From contig NZ_VYVA01000007.1 of the NCBI RefSeq assembly GCF_009193215.1, positions 93,147 through 157,146 on the forward strand: a stretch of 64,000 nucleotides of DNA, written 5' to 3'. The DNA comes from Flavicella marina (GTDB taxonomy: Bacteria > Bacteroidota > Bacteroidia > Flavobacteriales > Flavobacteriaceae). Every line of letters starts with the position of its first letter. Positions within the stretch are counted from its first letter, which is position 1. Positions 57,187-64,000 of the stretch are shown piece by piece. The translations under genes and the position numbers were made by a program. The notes under the pieces were generated by a model. The model was not told where the DNA came from. It worked only from the letters and a program-made list of their open reading frames with translations, and did no database searches.

Positions 57187-59085
57187 TTATTTTACTTCTT
57201 CAAAGTCTACGTCTTCTACTGAATCCTCAGAACTTGCATTTGGTTCTGCTTGTGCTCCAGCATCAGCACCTCCTTGTGCTTGTTGTGCAGCAGCTTGGAA
57301 CTCAGCTGCAGCTCCTTGTAAAGCAGTATTCAATGCTTCTGTAGCCGTATCGATCGCTGTAAGATCTTTTGCTGCATGCGCTGTTTTCAACTCAGCTAAG
57401 GCAGCATCAATTGGTGCTTTTTTATCTTCAGGAAGTTTCCCTTCTACTTCTTTCAATTGAGATTCCGTTTGGAAAATCATTTGATCAGCAGTATTCAACT
57501 TCTCAGCAGTTTCTTTTGCTTTTGCATCTGCTTCTGCATTTGCTTCAGCATCAGCTTTCATTTTTGCGATTTCTTCTTCTGACAATCCTGAAGAAGCTTC
57601 AATCTTAATTTCTTGAGATTTGTTTGTTGCTTTATCTACAGCAGAAACTTTGATAATTCCGTTTGCATCAATATCGAAAGTTACTTCGATTTGAGGAGTA
57701 CCTCTTTGAGCCGGTGGAATATCAGTTAATTGGAAACGACCAATTGTTTTATTATCAGCAGCCATCGCTCTTTCTCCTTGCAATACATGGATATCAACTG
57801 ATGGTTGGTTGTCTACAGCAGTAGAGAATACCTGAGATTTTTTAGTTGGAATAGTCGTATTTGCTTCAATTAATTTAGTGAATACATTCCCCATAGTCTC
57901 AATTCCTAATGATAAAGGTGTAACATCTAATAACAATACATCTTTTACATCACCTGCTAAAACTCCTCCTTGAATAGCCGCTCCAATTGCAACTACTTCA
58001 TCAGGGTTTACTCCTTTGTTTGGCTCTTTACCAAAGAAAGCTTTAACTTTTTCTTGTATTACTGGGATACGTGTTGATCCACCAACTAAAATAACTTCAT
58101 CAATTTCAGAAGTAGATAAATCTGCATCTTCTAAAGCTTTTTTAACAGGCTCCATAGAACGTGTCACTAACTCAGCAGCCAATTGCTCGAATTTTGCACG
58201 AGTCAATGTTTTCACCAAGTGTTTAGGTCCTGAAGCAGTAGCCGTAACATAAGGTAAATTGATCTCTGTCTGTGCAGAAGATGACAATTCAACTTTTGCT
58301 TTTTCAGCAGCTTCTTTTAAACGTTGCAAAGCCATTGGATCTAAACGTAAATCAACATCTTCTTCAGCTTTGAAAGAATCTGCCAACCAGTCAATGATTA
58401 CTTCATCAAAATCGTCTCCTCCTAAGTGTGTATCTCCATTTGTAGATAATACTTCGAATACACCTTCACCAATTTCTAAGATAGAAATATCAAATGTACC
58501 ACCACCTAAATCGTATACAGCGATTTTTTGATCTGTTCCTTTTTTATCAATACCGTAAGCCAATGCTGCTGCAGTAGGCTCGTTGATGATTCTCTGAACT
58601 TTTAAACCAGCAATTTCTCCAGCTTCTTTTGTCGCTTGACGTTGTGCATCGTTAAAATATGCCGGTACTGTAATTACAGCTTCACTAACATCAGCTCCTA
58701 AATAATCTTCAGCTGTTTTCTTCATCTTTTGAAGTGTCATTGCAGAAACTTCTTGTGGCGTATATAAACGCCCATCGATATCAACTCTTGGTGTATCGTT
58801 ATCTCCTTTTACTACTTTGTAAGGTACTCTTCCAACTTCTTCAGAACACTCAGAAAACTTGTTCCCCATAAAACGCTTAACAGAAGCAATTGTTTTTGTT
58901 GGGTTAGTTACTGCTTGTCTTTTTGCTGGATCACCAACTTTACGCTCACCTCCTTCTACGAAAGCTACAATTGATGGTGTTGTTCTTTTCCCCTCTGCAT
59001 TAGGAATTACAACAGGCTCATTTCCTTCCATTACAGAAACACAAGAGTTTGTTGTTCCTAAATCTATTCCAATAATCTTACTCAT
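57187..59085 (-). CDS. dnaK: Chaperone protein DnaK (Hsp70)
   Basis: 632 residues. N-terminal [11 protein letters not shown] opens the ATPase domain; [10 protein letters not shown] and [11 protein letters not shown] complete it (about 1-380). The linker [13 protein letters not shown] leads to the substrate-binding domain and the helical lid. The tail is rich in Ala and Gln and ends in a D-V-D-F-E-E-V-K variant of the usual acidic end. It folds proteins with DnaJ and GrpE, which are not in this window. Confidence 0.98.
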   Translation of the reverse strand: MSKIIGIDLGTTNSCVSVMEGNEPVVIPNAEGKRTTPSIVAFVEGGERKVGDPAKRQAVTNPTKTIASVKRFMGNKFSECSEEVGRVPYKVVKGDNDTPRVDIDGRLYTPQEVSAMTLQKMKKTAEDYLGADVSEAVITVPAYFNDAQRQATKEAGEIAGLKVQRIINEPTAAALAYGIDKKGTDQKIAVYDLGGGTFDISILEIGEGVFEVLSTNGDTHLGGDDFDEVIIDWLADSFKAEEDVDLRLDPMALQRLKEAAEKAKVELSSSAQTEINLPYVTATASGPKHLVKTLTRAKFEQLAAELVTRSMEPVKKALEDADLSTSEIDEVILVGGSTRIPVIQEKVKAFFGKEPNKGVNPDEVVAIGAAIQGGVLAGDVKDVLLLDVTPLSLGIETMGNVFTKLIEANTTIPTKKSQVFSTAVDNQPSVDIHVLQGERAMAADNKTIGRFQLTDIPPAQRGTPQIEVTFDIDANGIIKVSAVDKATNKSQEIKIEASSGLSEEEIAKMKADAEANAEADAKAKETAEKLNTADQMIFQTESQLKEVEGKLPEDKKAPIDAALAELKTAHAAKDLTAIDTATEALNTALQGAAAEFQAAAQQAQGGADAGAQAEPNASSEDSVEDVDFEEVK

Positions 59086-59111
59086 AATATTTATATTTAA
59101 TGTGTTTGTAT

Positions 59112-59119
59112 CAAATTTA
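59112..59119 (-). promoter_or_regulatory. dnaK: -7 element of dnaK
   Basis: TAAATTTG, exact consensus, 26 bases before the ATG. No good -33 TTG; no CIRCE-like inverted repeat was seen. Confidence 0.45.
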
Positions 59120-59250
59120 CGTTTACTCAGTAGTCAATCTTTGTGCCAATATAAATACCCTCAATTATTGTCATATTTTTAATTTAGAAAATGACAGAGT
59201 GTCATAAATACTGTCTAAAAACGAGAAAAAAAGTATACAAAATGTCAGAA

Positions 59251-60462
59251 TTACGCTAAGACACTTCCAACAGAACCATCTTCTGTTTTTGTAAGTTGGT
59301 AAATTTTATCAGGAGAAATACCTTTTTCTGTAGTATGAGAAACATAAATAATTGTAGTCTGTGTTTCTTTAGATATTTTAGAAATCAATGCTGTTATCAA
59401 TTTTGTACTTTGAATATTTAAACCTGAAGTGGGTTCATCCAAAATCAATAAAGGTGGATGCTTTACCATTGCTCTTGCAATCAAAACCATTCGTTGTTCT
59501 GCCAAAGACAGAGTGGTGAATGTTTTATTCTGTATAGAAGTCATCCCTAATAGAGTAATCCATTCTTGCGCCAATTTCACATGAATATCCAAAGGTTTCA
59601 CATACAAACCGACAGAGTCATAAAACCCTGATAGTACCATATGGATAACGGAATGTCTTTTGTTAAATAACTCAGTTATCGTAGAGGTAAAATATCCTAT
59701 TTTTTGTTTTATTTCCCAAACATTTTCTTCGGTCCCCTTTAGTTTATCAAACAACACAATATCTTGACCATAGGCTTTATGACTGTCTCCAGTAATCAAA
59801 GATAATAACATAGTTTTTCCACTACCATTTTCACCAATCAACTGCCAAAACTCTCCCAATTTAATTTCCCAAGAAATATTTTTTAACACCTGCTTCTCAT
59901 AAAATTTTATCGAAACATCCTTTAAATTTACAAAGCTACGATAGTCATAATTATAGCTCGTGGTTGTACTTGGAATAGAAAAATTCGAAAAGAAATCATT
60001 TCGGTTTCTAAAAAAAGTTTGAACCGTATCGAAATAAGGTTCCAAACTTTGAGAAAAATTTACCGTAAAAAAATCGTCAATAAACGGAAATACATCTTCT
60101 TCTTTTCTAACTATTTGAATTATTCTAGTTTTTTCAGATGCTTTTAAAAGTAATTTCTTCAAATGACTTTTATTAATCGCATCTAAATTCTCAAATAAAT
60201 TTTCGACAATCAAATAATCATACTCTTGCGACAGTAAATAAGTAAATAAAGCTCTTTTTCTTTCTCCACTCGACATTGATTGAAGTGACTGCCCAAATGT
60301 ATCAATAAAAACAGAAGTGTCTCGTTTGGTCTCTTCTTCAACCAATTGTAGAATTCTTTTCGCTGAAAAAACGTATTTTAAATCTGGAAATGGAATTTTA
60401 AACTCAAAGGACTCTGTGCCTTGAAGTATTGCAAAATGTTTCGATGTCGAAGGCATTATCAT
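59251..60462 (-). CDS. Two-domain ABC ATPase, first domain degenerate (ModF-like)
   Basis: 403 residues; start at 60462 or two codons later. The second domain (about 190-403) is complete: Walker A G-E-N-G-S-G-K-T, signature L-S-L-A-E-Q-R-M-V-L, Walker B L-L-I-L-D-E-P-T-S-G-L. The first (about 1-150) has a signature-like M-S-S-G-E-R-K-R-A-L and a weak Walker B (Y-L-I-V-E-N-L-F), but no Walker A, so it likely cannot bind ATP on its own. No membrane helices. Tandem soluble ABC proteins of this kind (ModF, PhrA) are called molybdenum-transport-related; the true role is unknown. Starts 11 bases after yaaA. Confidence 0.8.
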   Translation of the reverse strand: MIMPSTSKHFAILQGTESFEFKIPFPDLKYVFSAKRILQLVEEETKRDTSVFIDTFGQSLQSMSSGERKRALFTYLLSQEYDYLIVENLFENLDAINKSHLKKLLLKASEKTRIIQIVRKEEDVFPFIDDFFTVNFSQSLEPYFDTVQTFFRNRNDFFSNFSIPSTTTSYNYDYRSFVNLKDVSIKFYEKQVLKNISWEIKLGEFWQLIGENGSGKTMLLSLITGDSHKAYGQDIVLFDKLKGTEENVWEIKQKIGYFTSTITELFNKRHSVIHMVLSGFYDSVGLYVKPLDIHVKLAQEWITLLGMTSIQNKTFTTLSLAEQRMVLIARAMVKHPPLLILDEPTSGLNIQSTKLITALISKISKETQTTIIYVSHTTEKGISPDKIYQLTKTEDGSVGSVLA

Positions 60463-60473
60463 AAACGCATATG

Positions 60474-61232
60474 CTAACGGACAAACACAAATTCTGTTTC
60501 AGAAGACAATTCTTCACTAAAACCATATCCTCCATAGTCAAAACCTTTTAGAGAGGCAACATCATTAATATCATTGTCTATGATATATCTCACCATCATA
60601 CCTCTTGCTTTCTTAGCAAAAAAAGATATCATTTTTAATTTTCCGTCTTTGTAATCTTTAAATTGAGGAGTGATAACCGGAGCCTTTAATAATTTGGGTT
60701 TGATAACCTTGAAGTATTCGTTACTGGCCAAATTTATTAATGGCTCACCTTCACTCATTTCTTCATTCAAAGCATCTGTAATTTTAGTATCCCAAAATTG
60801 ATACAAATTATCTTTTCGACCTATTTTTAATTTGGTCCCCATTTCTAAACGATAGGCTTGTATCAAATCGAAAGGTTTTAAAATCCCATACAAACCAGAT
60901 AATATTCTCAATTTATCATTTAGTTGGGTATGCTTTTCTTCTGGTATTGAATAAGCATCCAACCCAATATAAACATCTCCCTTAAACATATAAACAGCTT
61001 GTCTCGCATTTTCAATTGTAAACGGACGTTGCCATTGTTGATTTCGTTCCCAATTCAACTCTGATAAGGCTTGAGAAATAGACATCAACTCTCCTATTTT
61101 TTTTGGAGACTTTTTCTTTAACACACCTATCAATTTCTCAGCTATATCTAAAGTTTCAGGTTCACTAAAAAGACTTGTAGGTATCTGAGTTTCTAAATCT
61201 AAAGATTTGGCAGGTGAAACAACAATTTTCAT
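60474..61232 (-). CDS. yaaA: Peroxide stress protein YaaA (DUF328)
   Basis: 252 residues. It opens M-K-I-V-V-S-P-A-K-S-L-D, the family signature, and has R-Q-A-V-Y-M-F-K-G-D-V-Y-I-G-L-D-A, L-S-G-L-Y-G-I-L-K-P-F-D and L-A-S-N-E-Y-F-K, all conserved YaaA blocks. In E. coli YaaA lowers intracellular iron during peroxide stress. It lies between the pseudouridine synthase (11 bases) and the ABC ATPase (11 bases), so it is in one transcript with them. Confidence 0.95.
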   Translation of the reverse strand: MKIVVSPAKSLDLETQIPTSLFSEPETLDIAEKLIGVLKKKSPKKIGELMSISQALSELNWERNQQWQRPFTIENARQAVYMFKGDVYIGLDAYSIPEEKHTQLNDKLRILSGLYGILKPFDLIQAYRLEMGTKLKIGRKDNLYQFWDTKITDALNEEMSEGEPLINLASNEYFKVIKPKLLKAPVITPQFKDYKDGKLKMISFFAKKARGMMVRYIIDNDINDVASLKGFDYGGYGFSEELSSETEFVFVR

Positions 61233-61243
61233 ATCATATATTT

Positions 61244-62305
61244 TTAAGCGTCAGAATCTTCTCTTGTATGAATCGTATAAGCTCTCCACTTCTCCAAAGC
61301 AGCTTTCATATCATCTGGTGTTTCAGAATCAAAACGCATCATTTCTTTTGTAGTTGGATGTATAAAGCCTAAAGTTTTTGCATGCAATGCTTGCCTTGGT
61401 AGAATTTTAAAAGTATTCTCAACAAACTGTTTGTACTTTGTAAATGTAGTTCCTTTTAACACAGCATCACCACCATATCGAGCATCGTTAAATAAGGTAT
61501 GTCCAATATGTTTAAAATGAGCTCTAATTTGATGTGTTCTTCCAGTTTCTAATCTACATTCAACCAGCGTTACATAATTAAAGCGCTCTATTACCTTAAA
61601 ATGAGAAACTGCAGGCTTCCCAAAATCACCCTCAGGAAAAACAGACATTTGTAATCTATTTTTTAAACTTCTACCAATGTTTCCTTCAATTGTACCTTCA
61701 TCTTCTTCTATATTTCCCCACACCAAAGCATGATATACCCGCTCTGTAGTTTTATCAAAAAATTGTTTGGCCAAGAATGTCATAGCTTCCTCGGTCTTAG
61801 CAATTACTAAGAGCCCGCTAGTGTCTTTATCTATACGATGCACTAAACCAGGTCTTTCATTACTATTATTTGGCAAATTCTCAATATGATGAATCAAGCC
61901 GTTTACCAACGTACCAGAATAATTTCCATGTCCTGGATGTACAACCATACCAGCAGGTTTGTTTACAACCAACAGTACTTCGTCTTCATAAACAATATCT
62001 AAAGGTATGTCTTCAGCAATCAATAAATTTTCATGAGGAGGATGCTCTAACACCACACGTATTACGTCTTTCGCTTTTACCTTATAACTTGATTTAACAG
62101 CTACATCATTGGCTAATATATTGCCATTCTTAGCAGCTTCTTGAATTTTATTTCGCGTCGCATTTTCGATGAAATTCATCAAGAATTTATCAACCCTTAA
62201 AGGAACTTGACCATCTGCTGCTACGAATCTAAAATGTTCGTATAATTCATCTGGTTCCAAATCATTATTATCAATTATTTCTTGCATCTTATTTTCCTCT
62301 ACCAT
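61244..62305 (-). CDS. rluD: RluA-family 23S rRNA pseudouridine synthase (RluD-like)
   Basis: 353 residues from the ATG at 62305, overlapping the PASTA gene end by 17 bases; an ATG at 62287 would remove the overlap. An N-terminal S4 domain (about 30-90; R-V-D-K-F-L-M-N-F) is followed by the synthase domain with R-P-G-L-V-H-R-I-D-K-D-T-S-G-L-L, which carries the catalytic Asp near residue 150, and R-L-E-T-G-R-T-H-Q-I-R-A-H-F. It isomerises uridines in helix 69 of 23S rRNA if truly RluD. The PASTA-rluD order beside ddl is common in flavobacteria. Confidence 0.9.
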   Translation of the reverse strand: MVEENKMQEIIDNNDLEPDELYEHFRFVAADGQVPLRVDKFLMNFIENATRNKIQEAAKNGNILANDVAVKSSYKVKAKDVIRVVLEHPPHENLLIAEDIPLDIVYEDEVLLVVNKPAGMVVHPGHGNYSGTLVNGLIHHIENLPNNSNERPGLVHRIDKDTSGLLVIAKTEEAMTFLAKQFFDKTTERVYHALVWGNIEEDEGTIEGNIGRSLKNRLQMSVFPEGDFGKPAVSHFKVIERFNYVTLVECRLETGRTHQIRAHFKHIGHTLFNDARYGGDAVLKGTTFTKYKQFVENTFKILPRQALHAKTLGFIHPTTKEMMRFDSETPDDMKAALEKWRAYTIHTREDSDA

Positions 62306-62843
62306 TACCTAAAATAACATCTATAACAGAATGCTTTTCTAGTTTATCACCTTCTTTCAAGGTCTTGCCATTACACTTTAACCTACGTACAACATTTCTT
62401 CCAATATCAGGAATAAACAAAATACGTCCGATTTCAAAACCAGAAGATTTTAATTGCGCAATTACTTCATATTTTGTTTTACCATAAAATTCTTGAATCA
62501 TCACTTTTCCATACTTAGAAGGATTCAAGGTTAGGTATATTTTTCTATTTTCTTTTACCAAAGAATGTTTTTCAGGTACCTGACTAATCACCGATTTTTT
62601 AGGATAGTTTGGATTATAACTGGCAGAGTCTATCACTTCATATCGAAGATCTAATTCTGATAATTTCGTTGCCACTTCTTCAATCGCAAGCTTAGACAAA
62701 TCAGGAACCTCTATCGATTCACCATGCTTAGTAGTTACTTCAAGATATTTTACCAAAGAAAAAAAACCGATTGTAAAAACAACAGCCACAATTACTAATT
62801 GAATAAAAAACTGTTTGCTAATAAAATACTTACCTAAACTCAT
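62289..62843 (-). CDS. PASTA domain membrane protein
   Basis: 184 residues. One membrane helix at about 13-33, then two to three PASTA-type repeats: I-E-V-P-D-L-S-K-L, L-D-L-R-Y-E-V-I-D-S-A-S-Y-N-P, V-I-S-Q-V-P-E-K and G-F-E-I-G-R-I. PASTA repeats bind peptidoglycan fragments or beta-lactams in the penicillin-binding proteins and kinases where they were described. Here there is no kinase domain. Divergent from ddl, so a link to cell-wall synthesis is likely but inferred. Confidence 0.88.
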   Translation of the reverse strand: MSLGKYFISKQFFIQLVIVAVVFTIGFFSLVKYLEVTTKHGESIEVPDLSKLAIEEVATKLSELDLRYEVIDSASYNPNYPKKSVISQVPEKHSLVKENRKIYLTLNPSKYGKVMIQEFYGKTKYEVIAQLKSSGFEIGRILFIPDIGRNVVRRLKCNGKTLKEGDKLEKHSVIDVILGNGRGK

Positions 62844-62902
62844 TTACTACATTTTTAAACAAAGATATAAAACGAACCGCTAAGGAATTGAATAATAAGT
62901 GA

Positions 62903-62910
62903 TATTTTTG
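62903..62910 (+). promoter_or_regulatory. ddl: -7 element of ddl
   Basis: TATTTTTG, exact consensus, 23 bases before the ATG at 62934. Confidence 0.5.
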
Positions 62911-62933
62911 AAGCAGAATAAAAGATCAATTAG

Positions 62934-63905
62934 ATGAAAAAAAATGTAGCTGTTGTAATGGGAGGATATTCCTCTGAATATAAAATTTCTATAAAAAGTG
63001 GTAACGTAGTTTTCAACCACATAGATAAAGAATTATACAATCCTTTTATCGTTTATATATTAGAAAACAAATGGGTAGTGGTTGATAACAATGAAAAAGA
63101 GTACTCTATTAACAAGCATGATTTTTCAATAGAAATAGCTAATAAAAAAATTAATTTTGATTTTGTATTCAATGTGATACATGGGACACCAGGAGAAGAC
63201 GGAAAACTACTTGCATATTTCGATCTTTTAAACATTCCTTATAGCTCTGCTCCTTTTTATCAAATGGCATTAACATTTAACAAAAGAGATTGTTTAAGCG
63301 TTGCGAAAACATACGGAATAAAAACGGCGACATCAGTATACCTTAACCAAGGAGATGCCTATGATAAAAAAGAAATCCTATCTAAAGTAGGCTTACCTTG
63401 TTTCGTAAAGCCAAATAATGCAGGATCTAGCTTTGGTATTTCTAAAGTTAACGAAGAAAAAGATTTTGAAGCGGCTTTAAAAACTGCATTTCAAGAAGAT
63501 TCCGAAATATTAATTGAATCCTTCTTAAACGGTACAGAAGTTTCTGTAGGTGTAATTCAATACAAAAATGACACGATTGTTTTACCAATAACAGAAATCG
63601 TTTCAGAAAATGATTTCTTTGATTATGAAGCAAAATATATGGGTAAATCTCAAGAAATCACACCAGCTCGTATCACTGAAAACCAAAAAAACAACGTATC
63701 AAAAGCTGCAAAACATTTATATAAAAGCTTAAACATGTCGGGGTTTTCGAGATCTGAGTTTATTTTTATTGATGATGAGCCATATTTTTTAGAAATGAAT
63801 ACGGTACCTGGCATGACAGAAGCAAGTCTTCTCCCACAGCAAGCTTCGATTGCAGGAATTTCATTATCTGATCTATTAACCGATACAATCCAGCGTTCTA
63901 TCTAG
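62934..63905 (+). CDS. ddl: D-alanine--D-alanine ligase
   Basis: 323 residues, an ATP-grasp enzyme that joins two D-alanines for peptidoglycan. N-terminal V-A-V-V-M-G-G-Y-S-S-E-Y-K-I-S and F-N-V-I-H-G-T-P-G-E-D-G are the D-Ala1 region; P-C-F-V-K-P-N-N-A-G-S-S-F-G-I is the ATP-binding loop; G-T-E-V-S-V-G-V follows; and F-L-E-M-N-T-V-P-G-M-T near 290 is the metal and D-Ala2 site. Full length; a terminator follows. Divergent from the PASTA gene. Confidence 0.97.
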   Translation: MKKNVAVVMGGYSSEYKISIKSGNVVFNHIDKELYNPFIVYILENKWVVVDNNEKEYSINKHDFSIEIANKKINFDFVFNVIHGTPGEDGKLLAYFDLLNIPYSSAPFYQMALTFNKRDCLSVAKTYGIKTATSVYLNQGDAYDKKEILSKVGLPCFVKPNNAGSSFGISKVNEEKDFEAALKTAFQEDSEILIESFLNGTEVSVGVIQYKNDTIVLPITEIVSENDFFDYEAKYMGKSQEITPARITENQKNNVSKAAKHLYKSLNMSGFSRSEFIFIDDEPYFLEMNTVPGMTEASLLPQQASIAGISLSDLLTDTIQRSI

Positions 63906-63924
63906 TTTCAATAAAATTACACGA

Positions 63925-63967
63925 AAGCATCTTAAGGCCATTTGATTGGTTTAAGATGCTTTTTTTA
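63925..63967 (+). terminator. Terminator of ddl
   Basis: AAGCATCTTAA and TTAAGATGCTT pair around a long loop that itself contains GGCCATT..GG, followed by T7. Confidence 0.85.
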
Positions 63968-64000
63968 TGAATTGTATAAATTCATTCATTTTTAAATTTA

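Noticed and set aside
59086..59250. CIRCE-type operator ahead of dnaK
   Set aside because: No nine-base inverted repeat of the TTAGCACTC type is present in this gap.

Overview
The window is a piece of a chromosome from a member of the Flavobacteriaceae (Bacteroidota), probably marine. The evidence is the AT-rich sequence, the TAnnTTTG (-7) promoter elements ahead of many genes, very large secreted proteins whose C-termini look like type IX secretion (T9SS) sorting signals, many lipoproteins with acidic residues after the lipobox cysteine, and family-typical neighbourhoods (bamD-rpoZ-coaBC-DUF4835, and rluD-PASTA protein beside ddl). No phage, plasmid, transposon or CRISPR array was seen.

Layout. 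Positions 1-6.3 kb hold a leftward run: recN, a YfhO-type membrane protein, a methyltransferase and two glycosyltransferases (the last cut by the window edge). These look like cell-surface glycan genes coupled to a repair gene. Positions 6.4-15.1 kb are leftward housekeeping: bamD-rpoZ-coaBC-DUF4835, DUF6913-dapA, clpS, prmA, a TlpA-like lipoprotein-tpiA pair, and a lone DppB-type permease. Positions 15.2-24.3 kb run rightward: uvrA, a LOG-type protein, an M1-peptidase-like protein that has lost its zinc motif, and a fused E1 alpha/beta 2-oxoacid dehydrogenase.

Positions 24.3-31.2 kb are the first accessory region: six tandem paralogous lipoprotein genes of a family I do not recognise. Two encode identical proteins inside a 1.13 kb direct repeat that also carries the 3' end of the neighbouring DUF2851 gene. 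The identity pattern (about 807 bases identical, flank diverged) suggests gene conversion. Three of the promoters, plus the duplicate, share a CTAAGTGAAG-type motif exactly 29 bases from the -7 element. Then come a nitroreductase-pepD pair, two tandem FKBP-like lipoproteins with acidic calcium-loop tails, an S4 protein, a phosphoribosyltransferase, tRNA-Lys and tRNA-Leu beside a small broken gene, a carboxypeptidase-regulatory-domain protein and an SF2 helicase.

Positions 40.1-56.6 kb are the second accessory region: two giant tandem paralogues (2557 and about 2898 residues), both predicted T9SS cargo. They are built from thrombospondin-type-3-like calcium repeats in modules that each end in a G-D-(V/L)-D-x-R-D motif. 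In the second protein four different, apparently beta-rich domains are inserted at the same place in successive modules, each bracketed by two cysteines. The first protein carries one such bracketed domain and an N-terminal domain with a possible Cys-His active site. The remainder, 56.6-64 kb, is housekeeping: yjbQ, dnaK, a two-domain ABC ATPase, yaaA, an RluD-type pseudouridine synthase, a PASTA protein and ddl.
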